From NCBI RefSeq assembly GCF_000485595.1, contig NW_014577391.1, positions 246,529-297,400 on the forward strand: a DNA stretch of 50,872 nt, in the 5' to 3' direction. Origin of the DNA: Priapulus caudatus (lineage: Eukaryota; Priapulida; Priapulimorpha; Priapulimorphida; Priapulidae). The translations under genes were made by a program, and so were the position numbers. Shown here piece by piece: positions 50,681 through 50,872 of this stretch. Each line of letters begins with the position of its first letter. Position 1 is the stretch's first letter. The notes under the pieces were generated by a model. It saw nothing but the letters and a program-made list of their open reading frames with translations. It was not told the DNA's origin and made no database searches.

Positions 50681-50872
50681 GACATGACAAGATCGGATCC
50701 TAGTCTTTTCGGCGGTAGAGTGTTGACTGCAGAATCGGCACGCGGATAGGAAATGAAACAGCCTAGATGACAGAAGAATAAGGTCCACCCTAATTTCCCA
50801 TATTCTTGCTACTTCATTTCAATAGTTTTCCTGCCTAGCTGCGTTACAACTCGTCAAGCAAGCTTATGGATT

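Overview
The window is nuclear DNA of an invertebrate animal. The genes are split by introns with GT-AG (and two GC-AG) splice sites. Intergenic and intronic DNA is AT-rich and crowded with microsatellites, satellites and transposons (Penelope-like, Ty3/gypsy, hAT-type, Helitron-like, several palindromic MITEs). A tract of (CCCTAA)n repeats fits a TTAGGG-type telomere, as in most non-arthropod animals. The mix suggests a marine invertebrate, perhaps a lophotrochozoan, but the sequence does not settle the phylum. Two isolated N characters (38269, 45278) show this is a draft assembly.

Layout, left to right. (1) 63-3742 and 7762-13863 hold two tandem plus-strand paralogues of an SLC22-type organic ion transporter. 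The first is cut by the window edge (last seven exons present); the second is complete (11 exons, 536 codons). The seven shared exons have identical lengths in both copies. One roughly 200 bp stretch spanning intron and exon is nearly identical, a sign of recent gene conversion. A satellite array bounded by a TIR-like motif lies between them, and a MITE with telomeric repeats between its arms sits in an intron of the first. (2) 13864-17830 is intergenic, with a hAT-type element (8-bp target duplication) and a 178-bp tandem array. (3) 17831-26474 is a complete syntaxin-18 gene (11 exons, 338 codons) for the ER/Golgi SNARE. Its introns hold a 987-bp foldback element, a broken Penelope-like retroelement between inverted terminal repeats, and a Helitron-like element. 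(4) About 27701-32270, minus strand, is a gene whose product has a hydrophobic leader, a long Ser/Thr-rich mucin-like region with 48-bp (16-residue) repeats, and a helical C-terminal region split by phase-0 introns. The order and spacing of its predicted helices recall class-I four-helix cytokines of the IL-6/CNTF/CLCF1 type. This is the most interesting coding feature and is an inference. (5) 32271-37440 is repeat-rich non-coding DNA, including a 920-bp element that folds almost entirely on itself. (6) 37440-38300, minus strand, is a decayed transposon-derived gene with a PIN/FEN-like motif and Cys-rich tail. (7) About 38270-46815, minus strand, is a Ty3/gypsy retrotransposon (gag, protease, RT, RNase H, integrase) followed by a second copy of its integrase-to-3' end, joined at an N. 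(8) 46816-50872 has MITEs, a short tandem array with repeated splice-like signals and one probable exon of an unrecognised plus-strand gene.

The host genes (transporters, SNARE, mucin-like protein) show no obvious functional link. Most of the remaining sequence is mobile or repetitive DNA, unusually rich in inverted-repeat architectures.
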